Assembly (NCBI GenBank): GCA_037157565.1
Contig: JAZHRO010000022.1
Coordinates: forward strand, 2,170,001 to 2,234,000
From: Thalassia testudinum
Taxonomy: Eukaryota; Streptophyta; Magnoliopsida; Alismatales; Hydrocharitaceae
Direction of reading: 5' to 3'
Length of the DNA: 64,000 nucleotides
Shown: one piece after another, positions 34,709-46,051 of the stretch
Layout of the letters: each line of letters starts with the position of its first letter
Numbering within the stretch: the stretch's first letter is position 1
The notes under the pieces: generated by a model
Told to the model about the DNA's origin: nothing
The model's database searches: none
Seen by the model: the letters and a program-made list of their open reading frames with translations, nothing else
Position numbers and translations under genes: made by a program

Positions 34709-37426
34709 TGTTCTCAACGATTTTGCGCGGATTTAAAGCGTATTACATTGTAGTATAACCGACAAAACGTTTAAACAAATATAAAGAATTTTATTACTCG
34801 AACAACTAGAGTATCCGAGGTCGAACACGGGGAGCAATCTCAGTACTTTGTAAAACCAAAGAATACAACTATTAAATGCAAATATAATTGATTCAAAGAG
34901 AGAATTTTAAAAAGGATTTGCGAAAAAAAGTAGAATTGGACGTCTGATTTCTGTATCAGACGTCTTAAATGTGATCTCTCCCTCTCTTCTTCTCCTTTCT
35001 GCCTCTGTATCTTCCTTCTTCTCCTGCCTTGCCTTTCTTCTTTCTTCTTCTTTTTCTTCTGATCTCTTTGCAGTCTTCACTTGGCCTCTTCTTTGTTCTT
35101 CTCTCTCTTCTGCCTTGTCTTCCTTCTTCTTCTTCTCGGCGAAGACTTCTCCTCTTCTCGGCGAAGACTTCTCCTTTCACTGCTACACAGCCTCTTCTTT
35201 CTTCTCTTCCTGTTCTTCAGCTGCTAAGTGTTCGCTGCCTCGGTCACTTCTTCCTTCCTGCACACCACACAGTAGCAAAAACCTACCCCCATCCCTCTAC
35301 CCAAGCGTCTCTCTTTTTCTCAAGCAATTCACTCAAGCACGCTCTCCCAGAGCCACACGGGTAGTCGGGTTGGATTCGCACCCGGGACCAGGCGCACCGG
35401 CAAGTGGTGATGCGCGAGGAGTGCGTAGGTTTAGGTCGGATTGGATCCGCCAGATCCGCGAGATCAAGCCGCGGACGAGGCGTGTGGGGGCAGTGAGGGA
35501 CCTCACCCTTGTGCTTATGGAGGCAGTAAGAAGAAAACACAAAAACAATTTATAGGATACCTGAGTTTTGCAATCCCACGATGTGGGACTATCTGGTTGG
35601 TCTTGCCTTCACGCGCGCCCGCAGAGCTTTCGTCACTCGATTGCCCAAGCTGATGGCTCCTCTGTGCGACTGGCTGGCCTCGTTCGCTTCGCGACCTTCG
35701 CAAGAGTCTACTGCACCTGCAGCCTGGGAAGCCTGATGCCCGAAGCTGCTCCAAGCTCCCTGCTGCTTCGGCTGTTAATGGCGGCCGGAGCGTACACCTG
35801 ACATCCAATAGAACGGCCTATTGGCCCAATCAGAATAGCTGGAAACCTTCGCCGTAGCACAGCGAAGGCGGTGGGCGATGCTGCAGGTTGCAGGTCGGCC
35901 TAGGCGTGCGTGCCTAGGTCAACCTGTGGCCGGAGATGGTGGGTTGGTCGGGGGGGTGCTTGTGGAGGTCTGGAGTGGCAGTGATGGGGTGGAATGGGTT
36001 CCTGGTGGTGAGGCGAAGCTCACGAGGGGGTTGACGAGCCGTGTGGAGGGGCGGAGTGGTGTGGGCAGCTCGCCGGAGGGCGGTCAGAAGCGAGAACGAT
36101 GGAGGTGGTTAGGTACTGTCGAGGGGTAATCAAGTAAAATAGTAGGGGGAAAAGAGAGAGGAGAGGATGGAGAATGTATCTGGGGTTGTCTGGAAGGAAG
36201 GGAGGCGGTGGAGAGGATGGCTCGTAACTGCCGTCGTCGGGGAAGAAAGACCCTGAGGGAGGAAGCGGCGACGAAGATGAGGTCAGGAGCACGCGCGCGG
36301 GGTACAGCGCGACGCGGGAGGAAGAGGCGGAGAGGACTCTGCTGCTGGTATGGCAGCAGAGCGACGAGACGGAGGGGAGGTCGCCGGAGCTTGCGGGTCG
36401 TTTGCCGGAGATGGGAGAGAGGGAATTTGGAGGGGATCTCCGTCAAAATCAAGCTTGGGTCCTGCGGCAGGGTCTAGGGGGTGTTTTATAGGTGCTGGCC
36501 GCTCCTGTCAGCGCGTGGAGAGCACGCAATTAGGTCTGCCGGCCCGCCGGAGTTGGAAGGAAGGTGGATACCCAAATCTCTCGTGCATTCGCACGAGAGA
36601 TTGGGTTCACACCAGCGATTGTAATTGGCTTTAGAAGGAAGGGAATTCCTCAGAGAATCCCCCTTCCATTTCTGGGAGGGAATCTCTGAGGGATTAGAGA
36701 GCAATCCCTCTCTGAACCTCGCCGGAGCTCGGTTCTGCCCTAATAATGGTGGCAGGATCGGATTGCAAAGGGGGCGAAGAACTTGGGGGCTCTTTGCAAG
36801 GATATTCAAAAGATAGGGACCTATTTGTGATTTGGGTGTACTAAATTGCAAAGTAGGTCAAGATGACCTCCCCTTAGGTCCAAATTTTGGTATAAACCTA
36901 ATTTGGACGTAAGGAATCCAATGGAGAAGTTGGATTTCAGGTTTGACCTCGTTTGACTGGATATTTTGCGTAAAAACCTAAATTTGATTAATTGAGGAGC
37001 TAGGACCCTAATCTAGGTCAGACTAGGTTCCAAAGGCCAAATTAAGTGTTCTAAACCCTAGAGGATGTTTTTCCATGATTTTTAGAGGGTTTACTCGATT
37101 TTTATCCTGACCGGAACCTTGTTAATTTAAGCGGGTCTGTTTTAGGGTTACCAAGTGTCATTTAATTCTTAGATTGCACATAAACCCATTTCTGATTGAC
37201 TCAACCCTCTTTTTATCTTATTTGGACCATTTGACCTATGTTTTGCTTCTGAGAAATCCTATTTATGTACTGCAATGGTAAAATTGTAGTTTTAACCTTT
37301 ATTTCATGTTTTCTTCTCAGAGCACTTGTTCCTTCAGTTAAGCCTTCTTCTAGGTTATGTAGGAGCTTTTATCTTCTTTATTGGGTCAAAATGAGCTAGT
37401 TATGGCTCATGATGAGGCTCTCATCA
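34709..37426 (-). repeat. E4 5' LTR (right copy)
   Basis: It starts TGTTCTCAACG and ends GAGGCTCTCATCA, 2,718 bp. A 20-bp direct duplication (CTCGGCGAAGACTTCTCCTC) near 35136-35175 is absent from the left copy. It has a minus-strand TATAAAA at 36484-36490, a perfect-loop hairpin CCCAAATCTCTCGTGC / GCACGAGAGATTGGG at 36571-36605 and an inverted GACGTCTGATT pair at 34937-34965. A second imperfect hairpin (CCTCAGAGAATCCCCC with GGGAGGGAATCTCTGAGG) lies at 36649-36693. Confidence 0.93.
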
Positions 37427-37431
37427 CTGCC

Positions 37432-38222
37432 CATGCGGTAGGGGGCTTCGCAAGGAGCTCCCCTTTCAAATTTGGGAGTAGCACCCCATGAAATCGAGAA
37501 AACCTCCACGCAAAGTCGTCGGAGGTATGGTCCCTTCCGCAATAGCAGAGGGACCAAAATGAAGAAAGTGATGAGAAAGCTAACGGGGGATTTACAAGGG
37601 TTTTCAAAAGTTAAGGGCCAAAATGTAATTGGGTGGACTAAATTGCAAAGTAGGTCAAGATGACCTTCTCTTAGGTTCAAATTTTGCTATAAACCTAATT
37701 TGTACCTAAAGAATCCAATGGTGAAGTTGGATTTTAGGTTTGACCACGTTTGACTGGACATTTTGCATAAAAACCTAAATTAGGTCAAATATTAGGCATG
37801 GACCCCAATCTAGGTCAAAAAAGGTTCTAGAGGACAAATTGAAGGTTATAAACCTAGGGGATATTTTTCCATGAATTTTAGAGGGTTTAGTTAATTTTTA
37901 CCTTTCCTGGAACATTGTGAATTTAAGTGGGTTTGTTTTAGGGTTACAAAATGTCATTTAATTCCTAAATTTCACAATAACCCTTTTCTGACTGAATCAT
38001 CCCACTTTTTCTCTTATTAAGTCCAATTAACCTTTGTCTCGACCCTTAGAAGTCCCTTTGATGTACTGCAATGGTAAAATTACAGTTTTACCCCTTGTTT
38101 CATGTTCTCTTCCTAGATTAATGATCCCCTGAATTAGGCCTTCCTTTAGGTTATGTAGGAGCTTTTGTCCATTTTATTAGATCAAAGTAAGCTAGTTAGG
38201 GTTCATGATGAGGTTCTCATCA
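37432..38222 (-). repeat. Distal U3 of the E2 LTR, beyond E4
   Basis: This is the last 0.8 kb of the E2 LTR, continuing the sequence left of 22098. It aligns loosely with U3 of the E4 and E5 LTRs (AAGTAGGTCAAGATGACC, then AAACCTAATTTG) and ends GGTTCTCATCA. No gene is present. Confidence 0.8.
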
Positions 38223-39988
38223 TTCCTCTCTTCCCTTCACGGCCACAGGCTCCTCGACGTCCGGTGACATTCCCTACTCCTCCTCGTCCAACCGCCATAC
38301 CTACGGTGGATCCACCTTCCCTGACTTCGTCTGCGTCTCGCCGTACCAACAGGTGCTTCCCTCTCTTTGTCCTCGCCGATCCCATCTCACCGGAGCCACT
38401 TTCATCTCCGATGTCGACCACACCAAACTCGACGCCTCGCTCTCCCCCTTCGTCCCTTGACCTCCCAAATAAGCTCCCTCTCCCCTCTATTCTCTTCTCC
38501 ACCCTTTTATTCTCCAAAATCGCCCACTGCCGACCTCCATCACCTCCATCCCTTCCATCTCCGACCATCAACTCCAGCGAGGCCATCCCACCTCCACAGG
38601 CCACCCCAACCCTTACCGACAAGCCCACGAGCTCTGTCTCACTTCACTGACCACTTCCCCTCACTCCACGCACCGCGCCACTCACCCAAGCACCTCACTG
38701 AACACATGCACACACTTGCACACAGTGTGCCCTAGGCACGCACGCACAGGCACCCACAAGCCATGCCAACACCCCCAGCATATTCGCCATTCTCTGGCGA
38801 CTCTCTCTAAACGTTTTGTCGTGGTTGCGAGGCCGATCTTGTGTTCCTAGGTTCAGGCACCCATCCGCCGTTGTTGAGGAGCTTGAAGCAAGCTTGAAGC
38901 CACACCCAGGCCTTGCCGCTCTAGGTGCTGCTATCCCAGGTGCGTGGAATCCTCTCGCGTGTGCATCCAGGCTCTCAGCTGGAGTCGTATGCCTCTACAG
39001 CCTCGCCAATTGAAAAAGCCACTCTCTGCTACAGGCACGTGAGGAAAGGGTGGGACATTTAGTCCCACCTCAGAAGTGAAGGAGCATCTGCATGTACAAA
39101 AAGGGAAAAAGTGACAGAGGTTGTTCGCCTCAAATCCACGGGGTGAGGTCCCACTCACCCGACTTAGTCTCGTCCGCGAACACGCCCCACAGACCTGGCC
39201 TGACCCGACCTGACTTGCACTCCTCGCCCACTACCGCATGCCAGTGGGCCTGGTCCCGGGTACGCACCCGACCCGATTACCCGACTATCTGTGTGGCTCT
39301 AGAAGAACGTATCCTAAGAGAGAAAGTGAGGAGAGCTGTGCGCAGGTAGGGGTAGGTTTTGCTACAGGGTTCTCCGGCCAACACTTAGCCGCAATCTGAA
39401 GAGGAAGAGGAGGCCAGAGGAAGAAGAAAGGAAAAGGCAGAAGCCAGAGAAGGCAGAAGAAAGAAGAAGAGAAGGCCAGAGTAGCTAAGGGTCAAGGCAG
39501 AAGAAAGGAAATGGCAGAAGACAGAGAAAGATAAAGAGAAAGAGAAGGACTGCAGAAGGAAGAAGTCAGAAGCAGAAGGAAGAAGTGAAGAAGGTCTGAA
39601 GAGAAGCAGAAGAAGCTAAGGGAAAAAGAAGAAAGAAGAAAGAAAGAGAAGAAGCAAAGACAGAGAAGAAGTCAGACACTTTAAGTCGTCTGACTCCATT
39701 AGACAACAGAATCTAGCTTATATTGCATATTCATATATTGAGTTCCTTGGTGATATTGTAGGAGTATTTGGTGATCTAAATCACCATTTTACTCCCATAT
39801 TTTTGCACTCTGACACTGCTACTATTGTAATTTCTTTCAGTTTAAATTGTGATCTTGATTTCTAAATACTAATTTGCTCCCAGTGTTCGACCTCAGAAAT
39901 CTTTTCGAGTAATAAAATTATATCTATTTTGAACGCACTTTCGGCTGTACTACAACGTAATACTTTTAAAACCCAACTCAGCGACTCA
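38223..39988 (+). repeat. E5 5' LTR, truncated on the left by E2
   Basis: It begins TTCCTCTCTTCCCTTCAC, as does the 3' LTR near 61791, and ends GCGACTCA. It includes a GGGTGGGAC / GTCCCACCT hairpin (39048-39070) and the poly(A) motif CGAGTAATAAAATT (near 39905-39918). A degenerate AGACG pair near 39680-39712 corresponds to the better-preserved pair in E2 and E4. Confidence 0.88.
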
Positions 39989-39995
39989 AATATTT

Positions 39996-40013
39996 TGGCG
40001 CCATTGCCGAGGA
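39996..40013 (+). promoter_or_regulatory. E5 primer-binding site (tRNA-Asp)
   Basis: TGGCGCCATTGCCGAGGA has two G-to-A differences from the tRNA-Asp complement. It lies 7 bp after the LTR end. Confidence 0.88.
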
Positions 40014-40940
40014 GCAATGGGCAATTTAGAATTCTTAATTACAATTCCTGATTTGGTACTAATCTGCTATATCTCTTTTGTTGTGGTTATTTCAAGGAGA
40101 AGATTCAAAGAAAGATAGCCACACATCAAACACACCAGAGGCAGGTAACTTCTAATTACTCTCTCTCTTAAAAGCCCCTCAATCTGAGAAGGAAAAAAAG
40201 GATAAAATCAATTAGGGCTACTTGCTTTCCATTCTTAGCTAATTCATCAAGTTGCTTTATTTGATTTCAACAACAAAATCGATTTGTGCACCCATTTAAG
40301 GTAACTAGGGCTACCACATTCTTGTTTGAGCCCTAGATACCACATTTGGCAAACTAAATTGGACCAAAATTAGAGCCAATTAAGGATTTTAATTTAGGAT
40401 TTTAGAGACACACTTTCATAAGCAAGAATCAACTCTCCAAAATGATGTGTGCCTAAGCCTTGGTTGAAGTGATTTATTCAAGAAAAACCTAAAATTCAGG
40501 CTCTTAATCTCACTTAAATCCTAAAAGAGAGACCCAAAACTTCTCAAAGGACAAATAGGTGAAGTTAACCCACCTTGGGTCAACTAACCTTGAAATTAGG
40601 TCACTTTTTGCACTCAATACATCTAAAGTTCAAGTGAAATCTTAAGCACCCTTGCTCTTTAATAAAACTGGTAGACTTAAGAGGTCAAGTCCCCATTCTG
40701 GTCTACTTGGAACATCAGTGACAAGAGAGGACGGGTGGGGGAAACCCTGTAACCAGTGGGGGCGCTCTACCGTATAGAGGTCTTTACGGGACTCTCCCTC
40801 TCTGGCTGCCTAGGTATTTCTCAAGTGGACGGCTTTCTAACTAAGGGGTATCATCAGGCCCGAACCTCTATAGCCATCCAAATTCTTTGGGTGTCTTGAT
40901 TGGGTCCATCATGTTCTACTCTCATGCAGACTATCGGTGC
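40014..40940 (+). other. E5 5' leader, noncoding
   Basis: It corresponds to the leaders of E2 and E4, with the GC-rich block at 40720-40830 (GGACGGGTGGGGGAAACCC). No gene is seen. Confidence 0.7.
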
Positions 40941-43900
40941 ATGTTCAATAGGAGGTCCTTAAGACCATCCTTGAGGCCTCCTTCAGTCATTCACTCCCAT
41001 CGAGGCCAAGCCTCGACTTCCGTGTTTATGCAACAACCTCATCACATAGACATCTCCTCTGATTCATCTGAACCAAATTATCCTTCATCCATCATCATGG
41101 CACAACCTATAGAAGAAGAGAATAACCTTGAGAACCAACTTCAGTGCCTTAATGATTTATTCCAAGCCTTTGTGAATCCAATGCAATGTCTTATGATGCG
41201 AGATCATTACAATCCTGCTGCGGTAGCGATCGAACCTCGAGTCCAAATCTCAGCTGGAGGTCCTGATTCTGAACTCAAGCCCAACATGATTCATACTATT
41301 CCAAAGTTTCATGGGCTCAATTCCGAGGATCCTTTTCAGCACATCAAACAACTCAAGCATCTGGCCCAGACCTTTGGGTTAGATGTTCAAAATCGGGATA
41401 TTCTTCTAATGAATATGTTCTCCTTCTCTCTCATGGACAAAGCAGCTCACTGGTATCAGACTCAAACACGTCCAATCAACACATGGGTTGAACTACAATC
41501 CAAGTTTCTAAAAAAGTTCTTCCTAGTTGGTCGAACGAATGCTTTAAGACACCACTTCACATAGCAGCCTGGAGAACCACTTGATGAGGCATGGGATCGT
41601 TTCTGGGATCTCATGCGAAATTGCCCCCATTACGGAGTTCCTAAATGGAAACAAGTCCAGTCTTTTTAGTAGGGACTCTGTGAAGATATTCATTTATTCG
41701 TCAATATAACTTGCGGAGGAAATATCATGGGTCAACATGAAGACACTATGTGGGAGATTCTCGAGACTATGTGTCAGAACTCCATCAATAATGACTCCAT
41801 GGGCTTATTCGACCGGACGAATGCCCGCACATCGACGAACCCATGGGGGCACATGAGATGCAGGGCCTGTCTTCATCTATCGACTTGGAATTGATGGCCA
41901 GTCATTTGGATAAGGTCTCTATCATTGAGAAGGTGGATGAGCTAATTCGACATCTGCAGCGAGCCACCTCTGCGCAAAACCCGTTCGCACAGCCGCCCTC
42001 TGGGATGGAAGCTGTGCATAACATCTATCACATATCTTCTCAGGGGATGGACCCGTATCCACCCCCGTCTGACTCTAGGATCGGAGGAAACTCTGATCCT
42101 GCCTACTCTAGTTGGGGGAACTCTGAACCCTTATACTCTGATTTTTCTGAGGTTCCTCAGACCTGCGAGGACCTCAACGCCATCCAGAATGACCCATTCT
42201 CTAATACCTATAACCCTGGATGGCAGAATCATCCCAATTTCCTGTGGACAGGAAATAATCAGAATCAGAGACCACCATATCAACCTCGTCCACAAGTTCC
42301 TCATCCATATCAGCCGCCTTAGCCTCGGCCCAACCCCACCTATCAATCTGGGCCAACTCAGATAGATCAAATGACTCTCATCTTTCAGACTCTGGCTGAC
42401 ATTCAAAAGACGAATGCGGCTATGCAAAAATATCACAAAGATGAGATCATAGAGGTTCACAATCAACTCGCCTAGATGGCGAATTCCCGTCAACTTGGCA
42501 CACTCCCTTCGCAACCTCTGTCAAATCCGAATAATGTGCCAAACCAGAAGTGCATTATGAACCCAAATCCGGGCCAAGCCCACATGATTTATCAAGCCCC
42601 TTCTGCTCCATCACCCGATAGGATGGAAGCTTCGACATCATACTCGGGATTTCAGTATCAACCACCTATTTTACCAACACCGAACAAGAACCAGGCAGGA
42701 CTAAATTCATTTACAACCCATATTGGCAAAGCAACACAAGACCCACCTTACCCAAGCCACTTTCATCCTGGTAGTAACCCAAACCCTAGGATAGTCATCC
42801 AGGATACCCCTATCCCAGATCAAGAACCTGGACCTATTCTAGAAGAACCATCTAAGGTTCCATTTCCCGAGGCCTTGACCAAGGGAAAGAGGACAACCAA
42901 ACCTGTGGCACCTGAGGAGGACTTGGTTAAGCTCTTTGAATAGGTCCATATAAACATCCTCTTGATGGATGCAATTTGCCATGTATCGACTTACGATTTC
43001 TGAAAGACATGTGTACACCTAAGCGAAAGCCGCGAACAAAAAGTGGGAGCCCAATCGTATTGTCAGAGCAAGCCAGCTCTGTAATTTTGAGCAAACTCCC
43101 ACCTAAGGCAAAAGACCCAGGTACTCCCCTGATTTCCTGTACAATTAGTGATATCCAATTTGATAGAGCTTTATTGGATCTAGGAGCCTCCATAAACCTA
43201 ATACCTACATCCCTACTTGACCATCTTGAGGAATCTGAGCTCAAATCAACAGAGGTGACATTACAGATGGCAGACCGATCTATTAAGTCACCTAAAGAAG
43301 TTCTTGAGGATGTCATTGTTAGGGTTCGGGATTTCTATTTCTCGGTAGACTTCGTAGTCCTGGATATAGATACTCCAGAAAATCCGAGGAACACACCAAT
43401 CATATTAGGGAGACCCTTTCTGGCCATTGCTAAGGCCAACATAAATTGTGAGGAGGGCTAAATTGAACTGAAATTTGGAAACCAAACATTAAAGATCGAC
43501 ATCTTTAAGGCACAACAAGGGATTAATTGCGGAGTTATAGAACAGATATGTGATATCAAGGCTGTGGTTGACGATCCATATATTGAGGAAAACCTGACTA
43601 CTTCCGATCAACCACAAGAGGATCAAAGCTTGCAAGCAGAGGAGTTCGAACTTAACCTAGACACACCCATAATTCCTTCCCTTGCTCTTGACACACACCC
43701 TGAACCTCCCACTGCTGCTGATAACCCTATTCTGGAACTCAAGCCTCTTCCCGATCATCTAAAGTACGTCTTTTTAGGTTCCAATCAGATGCTTCCTGTG
43801 ATTATCAATTCCAAACTCACACCTAATCAAGAATCCCGTCTGATTACTGTTCTACAGTAACATCGAAGAGCCATTGGATGGACTCTCGATGATTTGACTG

Positions 43901-44877
43901 GCATCAGCCCCTCTTACTACACACACCGCATCTATACTGAAGAGGGCACACGTCCTTCCTGTGAAATGCAGAGACGTCTGAATCCTAATCTGCAGGAGGT
44001 CGTGAAAAAGGAGATCATCAAGTGGTTAGATGCTGGGATCATCTACCCGATCTGTGTACAATCCAGGTTTTGCCTAAAAAGGCAGGACTCACCATGATCA
44101 CGACTGAAATCAGAGAAATCATTTCGACCTGTGTGGCGAATTCGTGGAGAGTCTGCATTGATTACAGAAGACTCAATACCTCCACAAAGAAGGATCATTT
44201 CCCACTACCATTTATTGATCAAATCCTCGAGAAACTAGTGGGAAATAGGTTCTTCTATTTTTTGGATGGGTACTCCAGTTATAACCAGGTGGCAATCCAT
44301 CCTGAGGACCAAGAGAAGACCACTTTCACCTGTCCCTTCGAAATGTACACGTTCCGAAGGATGCCTTTCGGTCTCTGCAATGCACCCGCTACTTTTCAGC
44401 GGTGCATGCTTGCCATATTCTTAGATATGGTAGGTGATTATCTGGAAGTCTTCATGGATGACTTCTCAGTGTTTGGCAAATCATTTGACAATTTCCTCCT
44501 GCACTTGGTCCAAATCCTTAGGTGGTGCATTGACGTGAATCTGGTTCTTTCTTGGGAAAAGAGCCATTTCATGGTGCCTGAAGGAATTATCCTAGGACAT
44601 CTCATCTCAGAAAAAGGCATCCAGGTTGATCGAGCCAAGGTGAATCTGATTTCCAAACTCCCTATGCCTAGCTCGATCAACGACATCTGATCTTTTTTGG
44701 GGCACGTCGATTTTTACCGTCGATTCATCCCTGATTTCTCAAAGATCGCAAGCCCCCTGACTACTCTACCATCTAAGGATGTTCCTTTTGAAATTTCCAA
44801 GGAATGCACTCAAGCATTTGAAATCCTACGTGATTGAGTTACCCAAGCTCCGATCCTATAGTACCCTGATTGGTCTC
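40941..44877 (+). pseudogene. E5 gag-protease-RT pseudogene (first part of gag-pol)
   Basis: Start ATG at 40941 (MFNRRSLRPS). Gag core: MMRDHYNPAAVAIEPR, IHTIPKFHGLNSEDPF, KAAHWYQTQTRPINTW. The first stop is TAG at 41562-41564, more follow, and frameshifts lie near 41840, 42960 and 44070. Gag tail: SNTYNPGWQNHPNF and PYQPRPQVPHPY. Retropepsin is at about 43160-43440 (ALLDLGASINLIP, IILGRPFLAIAKA). RT runs from about 43890 (GISPSYYTHRIY) through WRVCIDYRRLNT and DGYSSYNQVAIH to FMDDFSVFG, then more stops from 44688. As in E4, no CCHC knuckle is visible. E6 interrupts the gene at 44877, just before RNase H. Confidence 0.87.
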
Positions 44878-46051
44878 TGATGAGAGCCTCATCATAAGTC
44901 CTAACTAGCACATTTTGACCTAAATAAGTATACAAAAGCTCCTACAAAACCTAAGGGAAAGCCTAAATAAAAAGAACTATAAATCTGAATATAAAGCAAC
45001 TCACAAGGGGTAAAACTGTAATTTTACCAATGTAGTACACATACGGGATGTCTAAGGGTCTAAACACAGATCAAATGGGCTTAACAAGAAAGAAAGTGGG
45101 GTGATTTGATCTGAAAAGGGTTATAGCAATCTCTATGAATTAAATGACATTCTATAACGTAAAAAAAAACTCGCTTTAATTCAAGAAGTTCCTGGCAAGA
45201 TAAAAGTAAATAAACCCTAAAAAATTAATGGAAAAACATCCCCTAGGGTTTAGAACCTTCAATTTGGCCAATGGAACCTGTCTTAACCTAAATTGAGAAC
45301 CATACCCAATTTTTGACCTAATTTGGATTTTTGTGCAAATTGACTAATCAAGCGTGGTCAAACCTGAAATCAAACTTCACCATTAGATTCTTTAGGTCCA
45401 AACTAGGGTTGTACCAAAATTTGGACCTAAGGAAAGGTCATCTTGACCTACTTTACAAATTTGTCCTCTTGAATTACTTTTTGACCCTTATCTTTTTGAA
45501 CCCTTGCACTTTGCCCCCCAGCTTCCCTTTCGTTCTTTACAGAACGATCCCTCTGCCACCCCGCGCAGCTGCCCATACCTCCGGCAACTTTGCGCGGAGG
45601 ATGGCGCCGCGCAAGGTATGGGAGTCGCTCTCAGAAATGAAAGGGGGGTTCCCTGCGTCGTCCTCTTCCGCAAGGACCCCCTCCCATGTCCTGCCATTGC
45701 CCATTCCTCTCGTGCGAATGCGCGAGAGGAATGGGTCTCTTCTCTAGCCATTCTTCGGCAAGCTCTCCACGCTCTCTCCTCGAGATTCTCTCCTCTCCAA
45801 CTGCTATTTAAGGGACGGCAGGAGCCTCCGGTCGTCCTAAGCCTATTTTGGCTAAGGAAAATCCCCAATCTTCGTCTCCTCCTCCTTCGGCCATTCGCCC
45901 GCAGGCTCCGACGACTCTCCGCTCCCTCTCTCGTCGCCCTGCCACCATACCAGTGGCAGGGTTAGCTCCGCCATCATTCTTCGTGCCTCGCCGTACTAGC
46001 AGGCACTCTCCGGTCTATCTTCCTTGTTGTCGTCATCTTCCCATAGGGCGT

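Larger units (their letters stand above)
22099..37426 (-). mobile_element. E4: complete Athila-type Ty3/gypsy element
   Basis: LTRs lie at 22099-24696 and 34709-37426, with the perfect 5-bp target-site duplication CTGCC at 22094-22098 and 37427-37431. The total is 15.3 kb including solo LTR E8. On the minus strand the order is 5' LTR, PBS (tRNA-Asp), leader, gag-protease, RT-RNase H-integrase, a long noncoding 3' region, PPT and 3' LTR. Over collinear parts the LTRs differ at only a few sites per few hundred bases, making E4 younger than E3. Coding damage is limited to four nonsense codons and one frameshift. It sits in U3 of the E2 LTR. Confidence 0.93.
3076..38222 (-). mobile_element. E2: Athila-type Ty3/gypsy element, 5' part, carrying E1, E3 and E4
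   Basis: Read on the minus strand, the order is a 5' LTR (right side, interrupted), a PBS for tRNA-Asp at 7750-7767, a leader, then a decayed gag-protease-RT gene that stops at 3076 where E1 is inserted. The rest of pol and the 3' LTR lie beyond the left edge. RT motifs (PFIDQILEKLAG, FYFLDGYSSYNQVAI, FMDDFLVFG) and the protease motif with SINLIPTSLL place it in the Athila group. The right end at 38222 abuts LTR sequence of E5, so E2 inserted into the E5 5' LTR. The expected target-site duplication is TTCCT (38223-38227); its partner is outside the window. Confidence 0.85.
7773..38222 (-). repeat. E2 5' LTR, about 8 kb, interrupted by E3 and E4
   Basis: On the plus strand it starts TGTTCGTATCGC next to the PBS and ends GGTTCTCATCA at 38222. 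The pieces are 7773-10484, 17621-22098 and 37432-38222; E3, E4 and one copy of each target-site duplication lie between them. The sum is about 7.98 kb, against 2.6-2.75 kb for the related LTRs of E4, E5 and E6. The excess comes from four tandem 1.69 kb units (7921-21818). A polyadenylation signal (AATAAA on the minus strand, near 7846-7852) lies in CGAGTAATAAAAA. U3 carries a hairpin and TATA box near 22038 and 21961. Confidence 0.82.
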
